Below, piece by piece: positions 28,324-32,046 of a stretch of DNA of 32,046 nt (positions are counted from its first letter, which is position 1; the number at the start of each line of letters is the position of its first letter). The notes under the pieces are model-generated. The model had not been told where the DNA came from, ran no database searches, and saw only the letters and a program-made list of their open reading frames with translations. The position numbers were made by a program, and so were the translations under genes. This stretch comes from an uncultured Ruminococcus sp. (lineage in GTDB: Bacteria; Bacillota; Clostridia; Oscillospirales; Ruminococcaceae), in contig CANQWR010000018.1 of the NCBI GenBank assembly GCA_947627625.1, positions 1 through 32,046 of the forward strand, in the 5' to 3' direction.

Positions 28324-28791
28324 TCAGAATATATCAAAGTCTCCTGTAACTTCGCCATCAATTACGTAGTAAGCCTTATTCTCCTCGGGCTTTACATAGA
28401 CAGACACGGACTTGGGCGACTTTACTTTTGATTCAGCCTTTGCCCTGTCAACGAGGTCAGTTCCCGCAACTTCGTTTCCGGCAAACTGAATTATAACTCT
28501 TCTCTCCTCAGCCTGTTTCTTGGCGGGAGCTTTTTTCTCGGCAGTTTTCTTTTCGGTTGTGGTGGAAGCAGCGGTCTTTCTTGTTCTCTTTGCGGGAGAC
28601 TTCTTCTCCTCCTCTGCTGCTTCGGGAACAGTCTCCACAGCTTTTGTCTCGGCGGGAGATTCTGTCGGAGTTTCAACAACTTCCTTGGTCTCAACGGGAG
28701 CTTCAACAGTCTCCTCTGCTGCCTTAGCCGCAACTGTCTCCTTTGTCTCCGAAACCTCGCTCTTGACAGCTTTCTTTCTCGGTTTTGCCAT
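28324..28791 (-). CDS. DUF6465-like protein with Lys/Ala/Pro/Glu-rich N-terminus
   Basis: The 155-residue protein has two parts. Residues 1-95 are low complexity: an acidic VETKEVVETPTESPAETK section and a basic KRTRKTAASTTTEKKTAEKK, APAKKQAEE section similar to histone H1 or bacterial AlgP/HctB-type tails. The C-terminal about 60 residues (RRVIIQFAGNEVAGTDLVDRAK, SVSVYVKPEENKAYYVIDGEVTG) match the DUF6465 pattern common in Clostridia, whose function is unknown. The start has AAGGAGG at 10-base spacing. It follows the HU gene by 28 bases with no terminator between, so it is in the hup transcript. A nucleoid-related role is a guess from the tail and the neighbour. Confidence 0.75.
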   Translation of the reverse strand: MAKPRKKAVKSEVSETKETVAAKAAEETVEAPVETKEVVETPTESPAETKAVETVPEAAEEEKKSPAKRTRKTAASTTTEKKTAEKKAPAKKQAEERRVIIQFAGNEVAGTDLVDRAKAESKVKSPKSVSVYVKPEENKAYYVIDGEVTGDFDIF

Positions 28792-28819
28792 TGTAAAAGT
28801 ACCTCCTTAATTTATTATT

Positions 28820-29095
28820 TTACTTGTTTACTGCGTTTTTGAGTGCCTGACCTGCCTTGAAAGCAGGAGCTTTTGAAGCAGGAGCTGTCATCTTCTCACG
28901 GGTTCTGGGGTTTATAACCTGCTTTTCCTTTCTGTCACGAATCTCGAAAGTGCCAAAGCCGACGATTGAGACTTTCTCGCCCTCTGCAAGGGTGTCACTT
29001 ATTGCAGAAAAGACAGCGTTTACTGCAACTTCGGCATTTTTCTTTGTAGAGCCGGTTTTTTCAGCCACTACGCTGATAAGTTCAGTCTTTGTCAT
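28820..29095 (-). CDS. hup: HU-family DNA-binding protein
   Basis: A nucleoid-associated protein that bends DNA as a dimer. The 91-residue sequence has the usual TKTELISVVAEKTGSTKKNAEVAV helices, the VSIVGFGTFEIRDRKEK core and the DNA-binding arm with the INPRTREKMTAPASKAPAFKAG signature. ATG 29095 is 8 bases after GGAGG; the ATG two codons upstream is only 2 bases from it and is rejected. The gene has a perfect sigma-A promoter and is followed by the DUF6465-like gene. Confidence 0.96.
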   Translation of the reverse strand: MTKTELISVVAEKTGSTKKNAEVAVNAVFSAISDTLAEGEKVSIVGFGTFEIRDRKEKQVINPRTREKMTAPASKAPAFKAGQALKNAVNK

Positions 29096-29129
29096 ATTCA
29101 TGTCCTCCAGTTTATAGTTTTATGATTGT

Positions 29130-29158
29130 ATTATATACCATTTGGAGCGATTTGTCAA
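29130..29158 (-). promoter_or_regulatory. Consensus sigma-A promoter of hup
   Basis: On the minus strand TTGACA (29158-29153), 17 bases and TATAAT (29135-29130) lie about 35 bases before the hup start. Both hexamers are perfect, in keeping with high expression of HU. Confidence 0.92.
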
Positions 29159-29268
29159 GTATTCTGCGAAAAAATGACAATTTGACTTATTCGGGCGTTC
29201 ACAGAGACTGTTTTTTATTGAAAACATCCATAAATTTGGCAGTATACAGTCTTTTGGAGGCTGATTTT

Positions 29269-31860
29269 TCAGTCTGCCGAGAGAATATTGTCCCTTAGAC
29301 TTATATTTATGACATCTCCCGACGACAGATTTGCGGAGATGATTTTTCTTGCAATGAGAGTCTCAACATTAGCCTGAATAAATCTCCTCAGAGGTCTTGC
29401 ACCGAAATTCGGGTCATAGCCTCGGTCCGCAATGTAGTCCTTTGCTTCCTTAGAGATGTTTAACGTAATGTGTTTGTCGTCAAGACGTTTCTGCAAATCC
29501 GCAAGCATCAGGTCAACTATTTTTACTATTTCGGTCTTTGCAAGGGGCTTGTAGAAAATTATCTCGTCAAGCCTGTTGAGAAATTCGGGTCTGAACTGCG
29601 TTTTCAGCAGACTTTCGACCTGCTCCCTTGCCCCCTGAGTTATATTGCCGTCGGAGTCAATACCGTCAAGAATGAAGTGTGAACCGAGATTGGAAGTCAG
29701 GATTATGACAGTGTTCTTGAAGTCGACAGTCCTGCCCTGTGAGTCTGTAATTCTGCCGTCGTCAAGGACTTGCAGGAGTATGTTGAACACGTCGGGGTGA
29801 GCCTTTTCAATTTCGTCAAAAAGTATAACCGAATACGGCTTTCTGCGGACGGCTTCCGTGAGCTGTCCGCCCTCGTCATAGCCGACATATCCGGGAGGTG
29901 CACCTATAAGCCTGCTGACACTGAATTTTTCCATATACTCACTCATGTCTATTCTTATCATATTTCTCTCATCGTCAAAGAGGAGTTCGGAGAGTGCCTT
30001 TGCAAGCTCGGTCTTTCCGACACCTGTCGGACCTAAGAACAGGAACGAACCAACGGGTCTGTCGGGGGACTGTATACCCGCCCTTGACCTCAGTATAGCG
30101 TCACTCACTTTTTCTACTGCTTCGTCCTGACCTATAACACGCTTGTGCAGAAGATTTTCAAGATTGAGAATTTTTTCCTTTTCGCCCTCCATGAGTTTTG
30201 AGACAGGTATGCCCGTCCACCTGCAAACTATCTTTGCAATTTCGTCCTCCGTAACCCTGTCACGGAGAAGTCTCTCGCCTTTCAGGTCTTCTTCGGCTTT
30301 TTTCTCCATCTCCTCAAGCTGTTTTTTGAGCTGTGGGAGTTTGCCGTATTCGAGTTCGGCAGCCTTGTTGAAATCGTACTCACGCTTTGCTTTTTCTATT
30401 TCTGCACCCGCTTTTTCTATCTCCTCACGAATTTTCTGCACAGACGAAATATCATTTTTTTCATTCTCCCACTGTGCTTTCATTTGGTTGAACTTGTCAC
30501 GGAGTTCCGCAAGTTCCCTCTGGATTTCCTCAAGATGTTCGTGAGAAATATTGTCACTCTCTTTTTTAAGGGCAGTCTCCTCGATCTGTAGCTGTATCAT
30601 CTTTCTTGAAATAATATCAAGTTCCGTCGGCATGGAGTCCATTTCGGTCCTGATAGTTGCACAAGCCTCGTCGATGAGGTCAATAGCCTTGTCGGGGAGA
30701 AACCTGTCCGTTATATACCTGTTTGAGAGTACAGCGGCTGATATAAGAGCGTTGTCGCTTATCTTTACGCCGTGGAAGACTTCATAACGCTCTTTCAGTC
30801 CACGGAGAATTGAAACAGTGTCCTCAACTGTCGGCTCGTCTATCATCACGGGCTGGAAACGTCTTTCAAGTGCGGGATCTTTCTCTATATACTGCCTGTA
30901 CTCGTTCAGAGTGGTCGCACCTATACAGTGCAGTTCACCCCTTGCAAGCATTGGTTTCAGGAGATTTCCCGCATCCATTGCACCGTCTGTCTTGCCTGCC
31001 CCTACGATAGTGTGGAGTTCGTCTATAAACATTATTATCTGACCATTGCTGTTTTTTATCTCGTTCAGCACAGCTTTCAGACGCTCTTCAAATTCGCCCC
31101 TGTACTTTGCACCTGCCACCAATGCACCCATGTCAAGCGAAAAAACCTTTCTGTCCTTTATGCTGTCGGGGACATCTCCTGCCACTATCCTGAGAGCAAG
31201 TCCCTCCGCAACGGCAGTCTTTCCGACACCCGGTTCGCCTATCAGAACAGGGTTGTTTTTAGTCTTTCTTGACAAAATTCTTATGACATTCCTGATTTCG
31301 CTGTCACGTCCTATAACGGGATCAAGCTTGTTTTTTCTTGCAAGGCTCACAAGCTCCTGACCGTATTTTGTGAGAACGTCATAAGTCTCTTCGGGATTTT
31401 CGGAAGTCACCCTTGTGTTGCCCCTGACCGACATCAACGCACTTAAAAATCTGTCACGGTTTATATTAAAAGTCCTGAAAAGCTGTGAGATTTCCCTGTC
31501 CGTTGAGTCAATAAGAGAGAGCATAAGGTGTTCCACGGAAATAAACTCGTCTTTCATATCGGAAGCGATTTTTTCGGCATTGTTTATAACTCTGTCGCAC
31601 TCTGCCGACAGTCCCGCACTACCCCTGCCGCTGCCCGTGACTTTCGGGAGGGAGTTTATTTTCCTGTCAATTTCGGTCTCAAAAATATGGCAGTCCACAT
31701 TCATTTTTTCAAGAAGTTGAGCCACAAGACCGTTTTCCTGCTTTACAAGTCCTGCAAGGAGATGTAAAGGTTCAATGATCTGGTTTGAGTTCATAACGGC
31801 GACGCTCTGAGCTTTTCTTATAGCGTCAGCGGATTTCTGTGTAAGTTTTTCAGCGTTCAT
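29269..31860 (-). CDS. clpB: ClpB disaggregase (AAA+ chaperone)
   Basis: An ATP-driven disaggregase that works with DnaK. The 863-residue protein has the Clp N-domain (1-145), first Walker A GEPGVGKT (208-215) with [12 protein letters not shown], a middle coiled-coil domain (about 400-520, rich in E and K), the second Walker A GPTGVGKT (610-617) with [15 protein letters not shown], and the C-terminal [16 protein letters not shown] sensor-2 region. The length is normal. The middle domain separates ClpB from ClpA/ClpC-type partners of ClpP. AGGAGG is 8 bases before the ATG. No CIRCE inverted repeat or clear promoter was found in the short upstream stretch before element J. Confidence 0.97.
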   Translation of the reverse strand: MNAEKLTQKSADAIRKAQSVAVMNSNQIIEPLHLLAGLVKQENGLVAQLLEKMNVDCHIFETEIDRKINSLPKVTGSGRGSAGLSAECDRVINNAEKIASDMKDEFISVEHLMLSLIDSTDREISQLFRTFNINRDRFLSALMSVRGNTRVTSENPEETYDVLTKYGQELVSLARKNKLDPVIGRDSEIRNVIRILSRKTKNNPVLIGEPGVGKTAVAEGLALRIVAGDVPDSIKDRKVFSLDMGALVAGAKYRGEFEERLKAVLNEIKNSNGQIIMFIDELHTIVGAGKTDGAMDAGNLLKPMLARGELHCIGATTLNEYRQYIEKDPALERRFQPVMIDEPTVEDTVSILRGLKERYEVFHGVKISDNALISAAVLSNRYITDRFLPDKAIDLIDEACATIRTEMDSMPTELDIISRKMIQLQIEETALKKESDNISHEHLEEIQRELAELRDKFNQMKAQWENEKNDISSVQKIREEIEKAGAEIEKAKREYDFNKAAELEYGKLPQLKKQLEEMEKKAEEDLKGERLLRDRVTEDEIAKIVCRWTGIPVSKLMEGEKEKILNLENLLHKRVIGQDEAVEKVSDAILRSRAGIQSPDRPVGSFLFLGPTGVGKTELAKALSELLFDDERNMIRIDMSEYMEKFSVSRLIGAPPGYVGYDEGGQLTEAVRRKPYSVILFDEIEKAHPDVFNILLQVLDDGRITDSQGRTVDFKNTVIILTSNLGSHFILDGIDSDGNITQGAREQVESLLKTQFRPEFLNRLDEIIFYKPLAKTEIVKIVDLMLADLQKRLDDKHITLNISKEAKDYIADRGYDPNFGARPLRRFIQANVETLIARKIISANLSSGDVINISLRDNILSAD

Positions 31861-31965
31861 AAAAAGTACCTCCTATTAAATTATTTATGTGAAATTTTTA
31901 TTGGACTTTTGGACTGTACCCCAAAATTGAAGCGACAGTAAGTTTCACTATCAATTCAGGTTTCG

Positions 31966-32046
31966 GTTTGATCATGGGGGGTTCGGGGGGATTCTTCCCC
32001 CCGACGGGGGTTTGGGGGCAGAGCCCCCAACGGGGGTTCAGGGGGC
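31966..32046 (+). repeat. Dispersed GC multi-hairpin element, copy J (cut by window end)
   Basis: After GGTTTGATCATGGGGGGTTC it has hairpin 1 GGGGGG/ATTCTT/CCCCCC, hairpin 2 GGGGGC/AGA/GCCCCC, and the left arm of hairpin 3 up to the last base. It is upstream of and antisense to clpB. Confidence 0.85.

Noticed and set aside
31861..31965. CIRCE or CtsR heat-shock operator upstream of clpB
   Set aside because: No TTAGCACTC-N9-GAGTGCTAA inverted repeat and no GGTCAAA direct repeat seen.

Overview
The window looks like a chromosomal segment of an anaerobic, low-to-mid GC Gram-positive bacterium. The best guess is a Ruminococcus-like member of the Oscillospiraceae. The support is: consensus TTGACA/TATAAT promoters with AAGGAGG-type ribosome binding sites, a Cse60-like sporulation-associated protein, ferredoxin-dependent indolepyruvate oxidoreductase (iorAB) beside a phenylacetate-CoA ligase, glycogen enzymes, and a giant sortase-type surface adhesin. 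The genus is an inference; no rRNA or tRNA gene was seen.

Layout. 102-1716 (+): a short YjbQ-family protein, a zinc-containing sirtuin and a nicotinamidase-type hydrolase, probably one operon that uses NAD and recycles nicotinamide. 2019-6130 (-): glycogen phosphorylase and 4-alpha-glucanotransferase, a glycogen/maltodextrin pair. 6433-8771: a small CmpB-type membrane protein (+), then a membrane-anchored lipase and a zinc-ribbon coiled-coil protein (both -). 8939-15777 (-): iorA, an unknown acidic protein, iorB, a lipoprotein, paaK, a Cse60-like protein and a double-ACT protein. The ior/paaK/ACT part fits interconversion of aryl-pyruvates and arylacetates. 16013-24280 (-): a 2755-residue adhesin with a choice-of-anchor-A type N-terminus, five SpaA/Cna-B-like domains, a threonine stalk of about 610 residues, six tandem Cna-B repeats, a Ser-rich spacer and a PETG sorting signal. 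25200-26165 (+): a polyprenyl-phosphate glycosyltransferase, divergent from the adhesin. 26623-28173 (+): guaA. 28324-31860 (-): a DUF6465-like basic/acidic protein, HU, and ClpB.

The most unusual thing is not a gene. About ten copies of a GC-rich multi-hairpin element sit in almost every long intergenic gap. The full form has three consecutive G-run/C-run stem-loops, a conserved box (CCCCTTATCGTTCTAAT), and an AT-rich tail with its own hairpin. Copies occur in both orientations, lose whole hairpins as modules, vary mostly in the loops, and in one copy show paired stem changes. One copy has a tail module amplified into a 115-bp tandem array between two divergent promoters. I do not recognise it as a named family. 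It also gives rise to false coding sequence, including a 70-codon false N-terminal extension on malQ.

Several translation starts were moved from the longest open frame to positions with a good ribosome binding site, most notably a TTG start for glgP. Nearly consensus promoters were read directly for four genes: the zinc-ribbon gene, the adhesin, the glycosyltransferase and hup. All coordinates and residue numbers were worked out by eye and internal residue positions are approximate.
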